A DNA stretch of 38,642 bases from an uncultured Gemmiger sp. (GTDB taxonomy: Bacteria > Bacillota > Clostridia > Oscillospirales > Ruminococcaceae): contig CALWNP010000024.1 of assembly GCA_944382835.1 (NCBI GenBank), positions 1-38,642 of the forward strand. Reading direction: 5' to 3'. Under the pieces are notes generated by a model. That model ran no database searches. It worked only from the letters and a program-made list of their open reading frames with translations, and was not told the origin of the DNA. Within the stretch, counting starts at the first letter, position 1, and the number at the start of each line of letters is the position of its first letter. Both the position numbers and the translations under genes were made by a program. Of this stretch, positions 26,364 through 35,049 are shown in pieces.

Positions 26364-28109
26364 TCAGCGGCCGCCGCTGCGCAGGGCCCGGCGGTTCTGG
26401 CTGCTGGCGATCACGGTGTCCAGCAGCTCCTCCCCCAGGTAGATGTTGATGGGCTGTCCCTGGCCGCCCAGGGTTTCCAGGGTTTCGGCCAGGGCCTGCT
26501 TGATGGTGTCCAGCGGGGCCTCCACATTGGTGCCGCTGCGCTGGTCCCCCAGCAGGGCCAGGAAAGCCCGGTTGGGCGGGATCACCGCACCGGCGGCCAG
26601 GGCCGGCACCGGCACCGACGCAGCCCGGGACATGCCGGGCAGGACCGACTGAGACTGGCTCCCGCCCACCAGGCCGGCGGCCTTGCCCAGCAGCGAGCCC
26701 ACCGAACTGGCCAGCTGGCTGACCAGGCTGAGGATGCCCTGGATGGCGTCGTGGATGGTCCAGCGAATCCGCTGCCACACCGCGGCCACCGTGTTGGCCA
26801 TGGCGTTCCAGGCGGCGTCCCACTGGCCCCGGAAGGCGGCGGAGAGGAAGTCCGCCAGCCCCCGCAGGGTGATGAGCAGCACATCCACCAGGTCGGTGAT
26901 GACCCCGGTGGCCACCGCCACCCCCTGGGCCGCCATGTCAAAGGCCTGGGCAAAGAGGGGGCCGAAGGTCTGCACCGCCCAGGTCAGGGCGGGGGCCAGG
27001 ACGCTGTTCCACAGGTCCAGCACCGCGGTGCCCACCGCCCCGAAACAGGCCACCAGGTCATCCCAGAGGGGTTTGAGGTGGAGGGTCCAGAACTGGTCCA
27101 GCAGGGCGATGAGGTCCTGCAGCACCGGCTGCACCGCGCTGTGCCAGAGGGCGATGAAGAGGTCACAGAGGGACTGCACCGCCTGGGAGATGCCGGCCAG
27201 CAGCGGCGGGCCGTAGACCTCCCACCCCGCCTGGATGCCGGCCATCATCTCCTGCCAGGCGGTGAGCACCAGGGCCAGGGCGGGGCGCAGCACCGTGTTG
27301 ACCATCTCGGTGGCCACGGTGCAGAGTTTCTGGAAGGCCAGGGTCAGGGTGGAGATGGCGGTGGCTACCGTGCCCCCCACAATGGGGGCGAAGGCCTGGG
27401 AAAAGCTGTTGACCACCCCGGGCAGGAAGGTGGTGTTGAGGTAGTCCAGCAGCGGGGAGAGCCCGCCCACCCACAGGGCGTTCACCGAGGTGCGGATGGC
27501 CTCCATGGCAGCCTGGGAGGCCGTCCGGATCTGGTCCCAGGCCCCCTGCCAGGCGGTGACGGCGGGGGTGTAGTACCCCTTGGTTTTGTCCCAGAAGTCC
27601 GCCCAGGCGTCGGAGAGCTGGGCCAGGATGCCCTGGGTGGCGGCGGGCTCCCCGGTGCTGCCGCTGCTGCCCCCGCTACTCCCCGAGGCGGAGGAAGAGG
27701 TCCCGCTCAGGGCGGACAGCCGCTCGATCTCGTCGAAGGAGGCCAGGCTGCGCACCGCCTTGGCGGTCTTTTGGGCCGCGCTGCCCACCTTGCTCACCGA
27801 GGCGGCGGCCTTGGCCGATCCCCTGGCGGTCTTGCCGGTGAGGGCGGAGACCAGCCCGTCGGCGCTGTCCAAGGCGGCGTCAAAGGCTTTGCCCAGGCTG
27901 CCGATGGCGGGGGTCAGCTCCCTGGCCACCGGCTTGGCCGCCGCCGAAAAGACCGGCTGCAGCTTCTCCATGGCCCGGAACGCCTCGTTTCCCCAGCTGC
28001 TGGTCTGGCGCAGGGTCTGGTTCAGGGCTTCCAGACTGCCCTGCATGCTCTCCACCGACCGGACCGACTGGTTCAGGTCCCCGTCGGCGTCAAACCAGAT
28101 GCTTGTCAA
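26364..28109 (-). CDS. Phage tape measure protein
   Basis: A 581-residue alanine-rich, mostly helical protein. A Ser/Gly linker lies near residues 130-155, and repeated aromatic helical units (WDQIRTA, WQEMMAGIQAGWE, FWTLHLKPLWDDL) follow, as in tape measures, which set tail length and enter the host envelope. At about 0.15 nm per residue, a known family relation, the tail would be on the order of 90 nm. It starts with TTG at 28109 (GGAGG upstream) and overlaps the Gp15 gene by 20 nt. No peptidase or lysozyme motif was noticed. Confidence 0.75.
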   Translation of the reverse strand: MTSIWFDADGDLNQSVRSVESMQGSLEALNQTLRQTSSWGNEAFRAMEKLQPVFSAAAKPVARELTPAIGSLGKAFDAALDSADGLVSALTGKTARGSAKAAASVSKVGSAAQKTAKAVRSLASFDEIERLSALSGTSSSASGSSGGSSGSTGEPAATQGILAQLSDAWADFWDKTKGYYTPAVTAWQGAWDQIRTASQAAMEAIRTSVNALWVGGLSPLLDYLNTTFLPGVVNSFSQAFAPIVGGTVATAISTLTLAFQKLCTVATEMVNTVLRPALALVLTAWQEMMAGIQAGWEVYGPPLLAGISQAVQSLCDLFIALWHSAVQPVLQDLIALLDQFWTLHLKPLWDDLVACFGAVGTAVLDLWNSVLAPALTWAVQTFGPLFAQAFDMAAQGVAVATGVITDLVDVLLITLRGLADFLSAAFRGQWDAAWNAMANTVAAVWQRIRWTIHDAIQGILSLVSQLASSVGSLLGKAAGLVGGSQSQSVLPGMSRAASVPVPALAAGAVIPPNRAFLALLGDQRSGTNVEAPLDTIKQALAETLETLGGQGQPINIYLGEELLDTVIASSQNRRALRSGGR

Positions 28110-28707
28110 TGGGGGTTCCTCCTTTCCTGCCGTCCAGCAGCGCCCGCAGCCGGGCGCGCTCGGCTTTTTCGGCGTCGCTCATCCGGGGGCGCAGCTCCAC
28201 CTCGGCCCGGTGGGTGCGGTAGAACTCCAGCTCCCAGGGTTCCAGCCGCTTGCCCCGGCGCAGCTTGTCCCGGATGCCCACCACGGTGGAGAGGGTGCCC
28301 TCCCCAATGCCGGCAAACCAGGCCAGGAAGGTCCACCAGTGGAGGTAGGGCAGAGCCCGGACCTCGCAGCCGGCGGCCTTGTTCACCCCCGAGACAATCA
28401 GGGGGGCGTCCTGGTCCCAGTCCAGCAGCTTGGGTCCGGTGCGGCCCTCCTCCCGGCGGCCGCCGGCCAGAAATTCGGCCAGGTAGTCGGTGGCGGCGGC
28501 GTAGCTGGCGGGGGGCATCGTCTCAAAGGCCCGGTAAAAGAGGTGCAGGGCGATGTACCACCGCTCCTCGGGGGAGAAGTCCGCTCCCTTCTCCCCTTCC
28601 AGCCAGCCGATGATGTCCAGGATGTCCCGGTAATCGGTGTTCAGCTCGTAACGGCGGCCGTCCAGCAGAGCGGTGCGGGGCAGCCCCCAGGCGGCGGGGG
28701 CGCTCAT
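28090..28707 (-). CDS. Bacteriophage Gp15-family protein (tail assembly)
   Basis: A 205-residue protein with the Gp15-family core: YELNTDYRDILDI near the N-terminus, then LHLFYRAF, DWDQDAPLI and LHWWTFLAWFAGI in the middle, and a charged C-terminus. Gp15 lies just before the tape measure in many Firmicute siphophages and is thought to act as a tail-assembly chaperone. ATG 28707 overlaps the preceding stop (ATGA). Confidence 0.75.
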   Translation of the reverse strand: MSAPAAWGLPRTALLDGRRYELNTDYRDILDIIGWLEGEKGADFSPEERWYIALHLFYRAFETMPPASYAAATDYLAEFLAGGRREEGRTGPKLLDWDQDAPLIVSGVNKAAGCEVRALPYLHWWTFLAWFAGIGEGTLSTVVGIRDKLRRGKRLEPWELEFYRTHRAEVELRPRMSDAEKAERARLRALLDGRKGGTPIDKHLV

Positions 28708-29168
28708 TCGCCCCGGGCGGCGCGGGCCTGCTCGGCGTCGGCCACCGCCCGGGCCGCGGTGCACTCCATGTTGCGCCGGGCCCCCGCCTGCAGCACCGGG
28801 GTCAGGGCTTCCAGCAGGTTGCCGATGACCCGGTTGCCGTTTTTGCCCGCCCCGGCCAGATTGACCCCCTCCAGAATGTCGTCAAAGTCGTTCTGGGGGC
28901 CAAAGATCCCGGTGAGCATCGTCTTGACCTGTTTGTCGTAGCCGGCCAGCATCGCCAGCCGCTCCTCCATCCGGGCTTCTTCCGAGAGGTCCTGCCGCTC
29001 TTCCAGGGCCTTGTCCCGCCGGGCCAGCTCCTCCTCCAGATCCAGCAGGGGCTGCCGGGCGTCAAAAAACCGGTGGTAGAGGTTGGGGTCGGTGGGGTTG
29101 AAGCGGAGAATCCCCCGCCCGTTGATCTGGAATTCCTCCATCCCGATGTCAATGTTCAGTTGCTGCAT
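28704..29168 (-). CDS. Putative tail assembly chaperone
   Basis: A 154-residue acidic helical protein with an N-terminal MEEFQINGRGILRFNPTDP segment, a DUF6673-like pattern for proteins between tail tube and Gp15. This is the slot of tail assembly chaperones. It couples to the Gp15 gene by an ATGA overlap. GGAGGG precedes ATG 29168. No slippery heptamer for a frameshift was evident near the overlap. Confidence 0.55.
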   Translation of the reverse strand: MQQLNIDIGMEEFQINGRGILRFNPTDPNLYHRFFDARQPLLDLEEELARRDKALEERQDLSEEARMEERLAMLAGYDKQVKTMLTGIFGPQNDFDDILEGVNLAGAGKNGNRVIGNLLEALTPVLQAGARRNMECTAARAVADAEQARAARGE

Positions 29169-29211
29169 AAATCCCTCCTAGTTGTTCCCGCCCACCCGCC
29201 CGCAGATGCCG

Positions 29212-29685
29212 TCAGGCGGGGCTGAAGGTCTTGCTCTCGATGTCAAAGGTGCCGGTGGTCTTGACCCCGGTGTAGTGGAGGTTGAAGGGGATCTGGTAGC
29301 CGGTGGTGTCGCCGCCGTAGCTGACGATCTCCACATAGACCTCCTCCTTCACCGCCGGGTAGCTGCCGCCCTGGTCGCCCCAGAGCTTGACCTCCACCAC
29401 GTCGGTCTTGAGCTCGTCCAGCACCAGGTCGCCGTCGATGATGGCCTGCAGCCGCTCGAAGAGAGGGTCCCCCTCCTCGGCGTAGTAGGGGGCCACCTCC
29501 CCCTGCTTCTGGTAGCTGTCGATGACCACCGAGGTCTGGCCCAGGATGTTGGACTTCTTTTCCACATTGGCGGTCATCTCGGGGGAATACTCCTCCAGGT
29601 CGGCGCCCAGCCGGACATAGCTGTCGGGCTCCTCGCCGAAACCGGCGTTGAGGTAGTGGGCCATGTATTTGCGTTGAATCTTCAT
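29212..29685 (-). CDS. Phage major tail tube protein
   Basis: A 157-residue protein in the tail tube slot, starting MKIQRKYMAHYLN with the EEYSPEMTANVEKKSNILGQ segment common to Firmicute tail tube proteins of this class. It ends in a beta-rich stretch (TGTFDIESKTFSPA). The ATG at 29685 is 2 nt beyond the preceding stop; the frame is open further upstream but overlaps that gene. Confidence 0.65.
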   Translation of the reverse strand: MKIQRKYMAHYLNAGFGEEPDSYVRLGADLEEYSPEMTANVEKKSNILGQTSVVIDSYQKQGEVAPYYAEEGDPLFERLQAIIDGDLVLDELKTDVVEVKLWGDQGGSYPAVKEEVYVEIVSYGGDTTGYQIPFNLHYTGVKTTGTFDIESKTFSPA

Positions 29686-29686
29686 C

Positions 29687-30136
29687 TCATGCCTCCCATT
29701 GCATGGTGTATTCGGCCTGCAAGGCCATGGTGTAAAGGGCGGTGCCCTCGTCCCGCATCCGGTCCAGCCGGCCGGTGCCGGCGGTGACGGTCTCGGCCTC
29801 GGGGTCGGTGTTGCCGAAGCGGGGGGCGGTGCCGGCGGCGCTCTGCTGCGCCACCCACTGCTGCAGTTCCAGCAGCCAGGCGGCGTTGGCCGCCGAGGTG
29901 CCGGCGGCACCGGGGGCCAGCGGCAGCACCAGGGACAGGGTAAAGCGGCAGCGGCAGCGCTGGGTCACGATGCCCAGCAGGTTTTCCCGCCGGGAGAGCA
30001 CCTCCACCCCGCCGGGGCGCAGTGCCCCCTCGCCGCTGCGGCCGGTGGTGTAGTCCACCCGCAGCTGGCCCACCCGGTCAAAGCCGGGGGCGGTTTTCAG
30101 CCAGGCGCACAGCTGGTCCAACAGATCGCTCTGCAT
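29687..30136 (-). CDS. Phage minor capsid / tail completion protein
   Basis: A 149-residue protein; the closing ALYTMALQAEYTMQWE strand pattern and the preceding RMRDEGTALY are typical of head-tail joining or tail completion proteins found just before the tail tube gene. ATG 30136 has AAAGGAGG. Assigned by position and fold-like pattern; no catalytic motif. Confidence 0.5.
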   Translation of the reverse strand: MQSDLLDQLCAWLKTAPGFDRVGQLRVDYTTGRSGEGALRPGGVEVLSRRENLLGIVTQRCRCRFTLSLVLPLAPGAAGTSAANAAWLLELQQWVAQQSAAGTAPRFGNTDPEAETVTAGTGRLDRMRDEGTALYTMALQAEYTMQWEA

Positions 30137-30152
30137 CCCTGCGCCTCCTTTC

Positions 30153-30563
30153 TCAATTGGTCAGGCTGTGGGCACCGGTGCCGCCGCTGGTCCACCAGCC
30201 GCCGGCCTCGGTGTGGGTGACGATCCCCCGCAGGGTTTTGCGGTCCACATACTGCACCGCCGCCACCCCCGGGGTGTTGGCGGGGGAAAAATCGGCCCAG
30301 CCGGCGTAGTCCAGCACCGGGCCCACCCCCTCCACCACCCGGTCCCCGGGAAAGAGGGAGAACTCCCCCACCCCCGCCGGGATGACCAGCAGAAAGGACC
30401 CGGCCCCCTCGGCGCCGTCGCTGTCCATCGTTTCCCGGCGGCGGCTGTCAAAGAAGACCCCGCGCAGCAGGGTGCGCTGCACCGTCCCGGCGTCGTGGTC
30501 GGGGTGGTAGAGGGTGACGGTCTGGCGGCAGAGGGACCAGCGGAAGGGAATCTTCTCAGCCAT
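30153..30563 (-). CDS. Phage head-tail joining protein (DUF6751-like)
   Basis: A 136-residue protein with a beta-barrel-like pattern (TVTLYHPD, TLLRGVFFD, FPGDRVVEG). Proteins of this size and place are stopper or neck proteins in Firmicute siphophages. ATG 30563 has GGGGGGTGG upstream and overlaps the preceding gene by 8 nt. Confidence 0.5.
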   Translation of the reverse strand: MAEKIPFRWSLCRQTVTLYHPDHDAGTVQRTLLRGVFFDSRRRETMDSDGAEGAGSFLLVIPAGVGEFSLFPGDRVVEGVGPVLDYAGWADFSPANTPGVAAVQYVDRKTLRGIVTHTEAGGWWTSGGTGAHSLTN

Positions 30564-30921
30564 GGTCCACCCCCCGTTCCATCACCAGGAAGTCCTTGGC
30601 CAGATGGCGGTAGAACTGTTCCCGCAGATAGAGGGTGGTGGCGGAAAGCTCCTGCGGGGCGGTGTAGGTCTCGGTGACGCTGCCCACGCTGAGGGAGGCA
30701 AAGCCCCGGCGGGCGTCCTCCTGGTCAAACTCATACATGGCGTCGGCGATGGCGCACAGGGCGTTGTCCTCGGCGTCCTCCACCCCGGGGCGGGGGTGCA
30801 CCCGGAAGAGGTGCTTGAACTGGTTCAGCTTAGCCTCCGCCCGCCGGGCATAGCGGGGGAACTGTTCCTCGGGGATGTACTCCCCCAGGTATTTGTCGGT
30901 GTAAAAGGCGAAATCTGCCAA
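30556..30921 (-). CDS. Phage head-tail connector (adaptor) protein
   Basis: A 121-residue helical protein directly after the capsid gene, the position and size of gp6/gp15-type connector proteins. N-terminal FYTDKYLGEYIPEEQFPRY and a middle CAIADAMYEFDQ helix fit that group. It starts with TTG at 30921 with GGAGG 7 nt upstream. Confidence 0.55.
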   Translation of the reverse strand: MADFAFYTDKYLGEYIPEEQFPRYARRAEAKLNQFKHLFRVHPRPGVEDAEDNALCAIADAMYEFDQEDARRGFASLSVGSVTETYTAPQELSATTLYLREQFYRHLAKDFLVMERGVDHG

Positions 30922-30933
30922 GCGACCGCCTCC

Positions 30934-31797
30934 TTACGCCTTGAACTTCGCCAGCACCACCTTGGCCTCGTTGGACAGCACCGCCACATAGAACTCGTCG
31001 GCGGTGATCTCGGTGACCCGGGCCTTGGGCTTGCGCTCGGTTTCCACATTCACATCCCGCTTGCGGTAGATGGTCAGGGCCGGGGCCTCGTCCTCCACCT
31101 CGGGGTCGGTTTCCAGCTTGACGATGGGGCAGGCGTAGCAGTTCACGCTGCTGACCTGGACCTGGGGCACCTTCAGCGAGGGCACCACCCGGCAGCCGGC
31201 GATGATGCCGATTTCCCCCGAAACCATGGTGCCGGCCTGGTACTTGTCGGCGCTGAGGAAGTCGGGGTCCTTGCGCAGCTGGGTGACCTGCTTGGGGTGG
31301 ACAAAGATCACCTTGTCGCTGCCCTGTTCCTCCTGGAAGAGGTCCAGCGCATCCACCAGGCCGCTGTAAGAGAGGTTGGCGGCCTTACCGTCATAGATCA
31401 GGCTGGCGGTCTGCAGGGCGTCCATGCAGTCGTTGTCGATCTTGGCGGCGATGGACATGGCCAGCTGGGTGTTGGCCTCCCCCACCGGGTTGCCGTAGCC
31501 CGAGAGCACCGCCTCGTCGCTGAGGGAGATGCCCTTCATCGCCTTTTTGACGGTGGCCTTGCGGGTGGAGGTGGTCATCTGTTCGATGGAAACCTCCTGG
31601 CCCTCGGCCACGTCGCTGGCGTCCCCGATGTAGGCATAGGCGGGCACCGTGATGGTGTCGCCGGGCACCCCCATCAGGGTGTCGTCAATCTTGGCGAAGG
31701 GGGCCACCCGCAGCTTTTTGGGGATGCGGGCGGACACCATATCCCCCATGACTTCGGGATCGATGAGGTTTGCGAGTTTGGTCATAGAATCTGCCAT
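30934..31797 (-). CDS. Phage major capsid protein (N4-gp56-like)
   Basis: A 287-residue shell protein. N-terminal TKLANLIDPEVMGDMVSARI, the TITVPAYAYIGDA segment and FVHPKQVTQLRKDPDF belong to the N4-gp56/HK97-fold capsid group. There is no visible delta domain and no protease gene, so it would assemble without head maturation cleavage. The start is the ATG at 31797 with AAAGGAG 9 nt upstream, not the ATG at 31836, which overlaps the next gene. Confidence 0.8.
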   Translation of the reverse strand: MADSMTKLANLIDPEVMGDMVSARIPKKLRVAPFAKIDDTLMGVPGDTITVPAYAYIGDASDVAEGQEVSIEQMTTSTRKATVKKAMKGISLSDEAVLSGYGNPVGEANTQLAMSIAAKIDNDCMDALQTASLIYDGKAANLSYSGLVDALDLFQEEQGSDKVIFVHPKQVTQLRKDPDFLSADKYQAGTMVSGEIGIIAGCRVVPSLKVPQVQVSSVNCYACPIVKLETDPEVEDEAPALTIYRKRDVNVETERKPKARVTEITADEFYVAVLSNEAKVVLAKFKA

Positions 31798-31835
31798 AGC
31801 ATTTGTCTCCTTTGTTGTGATGTGGGGCGGGGGCA

Positions 31836-31997
31836 TCAGCCCTCCCGCAGGCGGCGGTATTCCTCGGGGTCGGTCCGTTTCAAGGCCAGCCGTTCCCGGT
31901 AGCTCATCCGGGCAAAGTCCTCGGCGCTGGTCTGCACCGGGGTGGTCCCGGTGGACGCGGCGTAGGGTGCGGGCCGGTTTTTCTCCTGTTCTTCCAT
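31836..31997 (-). CDS. Small phage protein of 53 residues between portal and capsid
   Basis: A short gene with a strong AAAAGGAGG site upstream of ATG 31997 and a TGA at 31838-31836. The product starts MEEQEKNRPAPYAAST, is disordered and charged in its first half, and ends in a predicted helix with MSYRERLALKRTDPEEYRRL. It occupies the place of the scaffold gene. A short helix with a disordered leader could be a minimal scaffold or a remnant of one; this is inference. I do not recognise the family. Confidence 0.65.
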   Translation of the reverse strand: MEEQEKNRPAPYAASTGTTPVQTSAEDFARMSYRERLALKRTDPEEYRRLREG

Positions 31998-32012
31998 CTT
32001 CTTCACCTCCTT

Positions 32013-33350
32013 TTACCCTTGCTGACCGGCGGCCGGCATGTACCGGTCCCGGATGGCCTGCAGGTCCTGGGGCGTCTTGTGGGGCAGGTCAAAGTACCAG
32101 GCCAGGGCCAGCTCGGGGCGCAGCAGCCCGTCGGTGACCATCTGGCGGTACTCCTCCCAGGTGCGGGTGCGGTCGTAGAGCACCCCGTCCCCCCAGTCCA
32201 CCGCCAAAGCGGCGTCCAGGTCCAGGGGTTCCCCGGCGCAGAGGCCGTAGACCCGGCCCAGGCTGTCGCAGAGGGTCAGCGCCTCCCGCAGCCCGTCGGC
32301 CCACATCTGCTGGAAGTCCTGGATGGTCAGGCTGTAATCTCCCTGGCTGGAGGTGATCTCGGTGGCGGTGCGCTCGGTGGCCTCCACCTCGCTGAGAATC
32401 CCCCGCTTGAGGCCGATGAGGCTCTCACACCCCCGCAGGATGTCCTGCTTGCGGGCCAGAAAGCTCTGCTCCCGCAGCGCCGGGCTGAAGACGGTCACCC
32501 CCAGGTTGGCGGGGTCGTCGGGCAGCCCCACAAAGAGGTCATCCTGCAGCGAGCGGCGGCCGGTGCCGTCCTCCCGCAGCAGGTCCTCCGAGGCAAAGAC
32601 CCGGGAAGCGCCGTTGGCGAACTCCTGCTGGAGCTGGCGTTCGGTGCGGGCCAAGCTGTGGATCAGCCCCACCGCCGGGGCGAAGACCGACACCGCATCG
32701 GCGGAGCCGTCCACACAGTTGAGCAGCGGGGTGCGCAGCGCCGCCAGCCCCACCCCCGGCACCCCGGGCAGCAGCAGGTTGGGCTTGAGCCCGGCGGTCT
32801 GGGGCAGGGTGTCCAGCGGTGCCTCCCGGCCCAGGACCTCCCCCGCCATCTCAAAGAGCCGGGTCTCGATGAAGAGCCCATCCGCCCCGGCGGTGCGGCG
32901 TTCCAGCAGGGCGTACTGCCGCCCGCCGCCGGCCAGACGGCTCATGGTGCCCACCGTCCGCAGCCGGCCCCGGGCATCCCGGGCCAGGGGGGCGAAGCAG
33001 TCCCGCCGCACCGGCACAAAGTCAAACCCGGCGCCGGACAGCACCGGCTTGAGCAGGCATTCCCCGCCCACCAGGGCGTCCTGCACCGCCCTGCGGCGGA
33101 TGGCGTCCAGCGCCTTCAGGTTGCCCTGCTGCCAGCTGGCCATGGAGCTGCCGGGCAGGATGCGGGCCTCGTACTCGGCAAAGACGGTGCGGCAGAGCTT
33201 GCTGACGATGAGCACCGGCAGCCGGCAGTCCGCCGACTCGCCGGGGCGGGGCACGGCATAGTAGAGATCATTCCACTCCCGGATGGCGGCGCGCATCCGG
33301 GGGGTGGTGGCGTCGGCCTTGCCAAACGCCTGTTCCAGAAAGGTTTTCAC
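32013..33350 (-). CDS. Phage portal protein
   Basis: A 445-residue protein of the A118/SPP1-gp6-like portal group: N-terminal RMRAAIREWNDLYY, then LVGGECLLKPV, and a C-terminal EVEATERTATEITSSQGDYSLTIQ segment characteristic of these portals. It forms the ring through which DNA enters the head. GTG 33350 is chosen (GGAGGAG upstream); the frame is open up to the terminase stop. It follows terminase directly, the standard order. No MuF-type minor head gene follows, which is unusual. Confidence 0.8.
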   Translation of the reverse strand: MKTFLEQAFGKADATTPRMRAAIREWNDLYYAVPRPGESADCRLPVLIVSKLCRTVFAEYEARILPGSSMASWQQGNLKALDAIRRRAVQDALVGGECLLKPVLSGAGFDFVPVRRDCFAPLARDARGRLRTVGTMSRLAGGGRQYALLERRTAGADGLFIETRLFEMAGEVLGREAPLDTLPQTAGLKPNLLLPGVPGVGLAALRTPLLNCVDGSADAVSVFAPAVGLIHSLARTERQLQQEFANGASRVFASEDLLREDGTGRRSLQDDLFVGLPDDPANLGVTVFSPALREQSFLARKQDILRGCESLIGLKRGILSEVEATERTATEITSSQGDYSLTIQDFQQMWADGLREALTLCDSLGRVYGLCAGEPLDLDAALAVDWGDGVLYDRTRTWEEYRQMVTDGLLRPELALAWYFDLPHKTPQDLQAIRDRYMPAAGQQG

Positions 33351-33389
33351 AAACTCCTCCTTTTGAGGGCGCGGTCTTTTCCCGGGCAA

Positions 33390-34628
33390 TCACTGCCCGC
33401 GGCGGCGCCAGACGCTTTCCAGCGCATACCGGACCGCGTCGATGTGATGGTTGTTCAGGTCGGGATACCCCGGCAGCACCTCACCGGTGCGGGGGTCCCG
33501 CTCATATTCGTACTCCGAGAACTCGGCGGCGGTGTCGGGGCAGCGGGCCGGGTCGATGACGATGGCCGCCAGGCTTTGCAGCCATTTCATACTGCCGGTC
33601 AGGCTGCCGGGGCCCTTGTGGGCGGCCCGGCAGGGCAGCCCGAAGGCCCGGTAGTCGGCGCAGCTCTTGGGCTCGGCGGCGTCGGCGGTGAGCAGGTCCC
33701 CCGTCCCCAGCCCCCGCGCCAGCAGCAGGGCGGCGGTTTCCCGGTTGGGGGTGCGGTGGCGGGTCAGCTCATCAAAGAGGTAGAGGGTGCGGCGGGCAGG
33801 GTCGTACCCGGCGGCGTTGTAGGCCCAGGGGTCGGGATACCAGCCCCAGTCCACCCCGTAATAAATCCGGGAGACCCCCTCGAGGACCTCCTCCGGGATG
33901 GCCTCCAGCCGCAGGTTGTCAAAGACGGCGGCGCCGCTGCCCACCACCTCCCCCAGGTACTCGTGGCGGTAGGCCACCTCGTTGGCGGTGCGCAGCGCCT
34001 CGGCGTCGGCCAGGAACCGCGCCCCCAGCCAGCTGCGGGGCAGCTCCCGGTAGGTGGAGTGGTGAACCAGCCGCCCCGGCGCCGGGGTGCGGGCGTAGCG
34101 GTTGACCCAGCTGCGGGCCATGGCCGGGGGGTTGAAGCTCTTGAAGGCCAGGGCGAAGTCCCCGCCCCGGAAGACGCTCTGTTCCACGTTGCGGACCTCC
34201 TCCGGCCCGTCGTACTGGTCCAGCTCCTCGAACCAGAGCAACCCCAGCGAGCCGAAGGGCAGCTTGAGGCTTTTCAGCTTGCCGGCGTCGTCCAGCCCGA
34301 AGAAGAGGATCTTCTGCCCGGTGGGCAGATAGGTGCACTCCATGGGGGAGAGGGTACACCGGAACCGGCTGGACAGCCCCAGCACCCCGATGGCCCAGCA
34401 GACCTGGGCATAGACGCTGGTGCGCAGGGTGTTGCCCACCTTGCGCAGCACCAGGGCGTGGCAGTCGGGATGGCGCAGCAGCTGCACCACCAGCTCCAGC
34501 GAGATGTAGCTGGACTTGCCCGAGCCACGCCCGCCCTTGGCCACCACCTCCCGCACCTTGCCGCCCCGCACCGCCCGGTGCACCGGCCAGAAGGCCGGCG
34601 GCATCAGATCTTTCAGACGGATTGTCAC
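33390..34628 (-). CDS. Phage terminase large subunit (PBSX/Terminase_3 type)
   Basis: A 412-residue DNA-packaging motor. The ATPase has Walker A GGRGSGKS (32-39) and Walker B LLWFEELD (130-137). The C-terminal RNase H-like nuclease keeps acidic residues at Asp260 (YYGVDWG), Asp316 (TADAAEP) and Asp397 (HHIDAVRYA). All key residues are intact, so the motor looks functional. ATG 34628 has GGGAAGGGAGGAAGG upstream. Confidence 0.92.
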   Translation of the reverse strand: MTIRLKDLMPPAFWPVHRAVRGGKVREVVAKGGRGSGKSSYISLELVVQLLRHPDCHALVLRKVGNTLRTSVYAQVCWAIGVLGLSSRFRCTLSPMECTYLPTGQKILFFGLDDAGKLKSLKLPFGSLGLLWFEELDQYDGPEEVRNVEQSVFRGGDFALAFKSFNPPAMARSWVNRYARTPAPGRLVHHSTYRELPRSWLGARFLADAEALRTANEVAYRHEYLGEVVGSGAAVFDNLRLEAIPEEVLEGVSRIYYGVDWGWYPDPWAYNAAGYDPARRTLYLFDELTRHRTPNRETAALLLARGLGTGDLLTADAAEPKSCADYRAFGLPCRAAHKGPGSLTGSMKWLQSLAAIVIDPARCPDTAAEFSEYEYERDPRTGEVLPGYPDLNNHHIDAVRYALESVWRRRGQ

Positions 34629-34655
34629 ATCCTTCCTCCCTTCCCTGGGGGCGGC

Positions 34656-34859
34656 CTAGTCGCCGTCCACAATCACCACCCCCTCGTCGGTGGGGTCGCC
34701 CTCCCCCATCCGCAGATATTTGTAGATCATTTCGAGGGCACGCAGTTTGTCGGCCGGCTTGATGGGCGGGCCTTCGGGGTTGCCCAGATCGGCAAAGGCG
34801 ATCCCCGCAAGCTCCGCCAGGACGTGGTCCGGCGTGATCCCCCGTTGCTCCTGTTGCAT
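34656..34859 (-). CDS. Short terminase small subunit-like protein
   Basis: A 67-residue protein with HVLAELAGIAFADLG and the KPADKLRALEMIYKYL helix, matching the C-terminal oligomerisation part of terminase small subunits. The N-terminal DNA-binding helix-turn-helix of normal 130-180-residue subunits is absent. ATG 34859 has a strong AAAGGAGG. Either a truncated gene or a reduced form that does not recognise a specific pac site. Directly upstream of the large subunit. Confidence 0.6.
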   Translation of the reverse strand: MQQEQRGITPDHVLAELAGIAFADLGNPEGPPIKPADKLRALEMIYKYLRMGEGDPTDEGVVIVDGD

Positions 34860-34946
34860 GCACCCTCCTTTCCGGGCGGCGGCCCATGGGATCAAAAAAA
34901 GCCGCCGAGTCAGGCAGTGCCTGTCTCAACAGCTTTCGACGGTATC

Positions 34947-34975
34947 ATTCTAGCATGGGGTGGGTGGAATTACAA
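34947..34975 (-). promoter_or_regulatory. Promoter of the phage structural operon
   Basis: Minus strand: TTGTAA (34975-34970), 17 bp, TAGAAT (34952-34947), in the 190-bp gap between the regulator and the terminase genes. The DUF1492-like product would be expected to act here if it resembles late-gene activators. An 8-bp stem (35002-35009 with 35021-35028) lies between the regulator stop and this promoter, without a U-tract. Confidence 0.6.
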
Positions 34976-35049
34976 GGATATGTTACGGAATAATGTATTT
35001 TCTTGGGGTATCCGGGCGGAACCCCAAGGAAGTGCAGGGGAAAAGTGTG

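Noticed and set aside
34894-34925. Small hairpin plus T-run (CAGGC-ACT-GCCTG, then TTTTTTT further on) in the terminase leader, considered as an attenuator.
   Set aside because: The stem is only 5 bp and is separated from the T-run by about 9 nt of GC-rich sequence, unlike a functional terminator.
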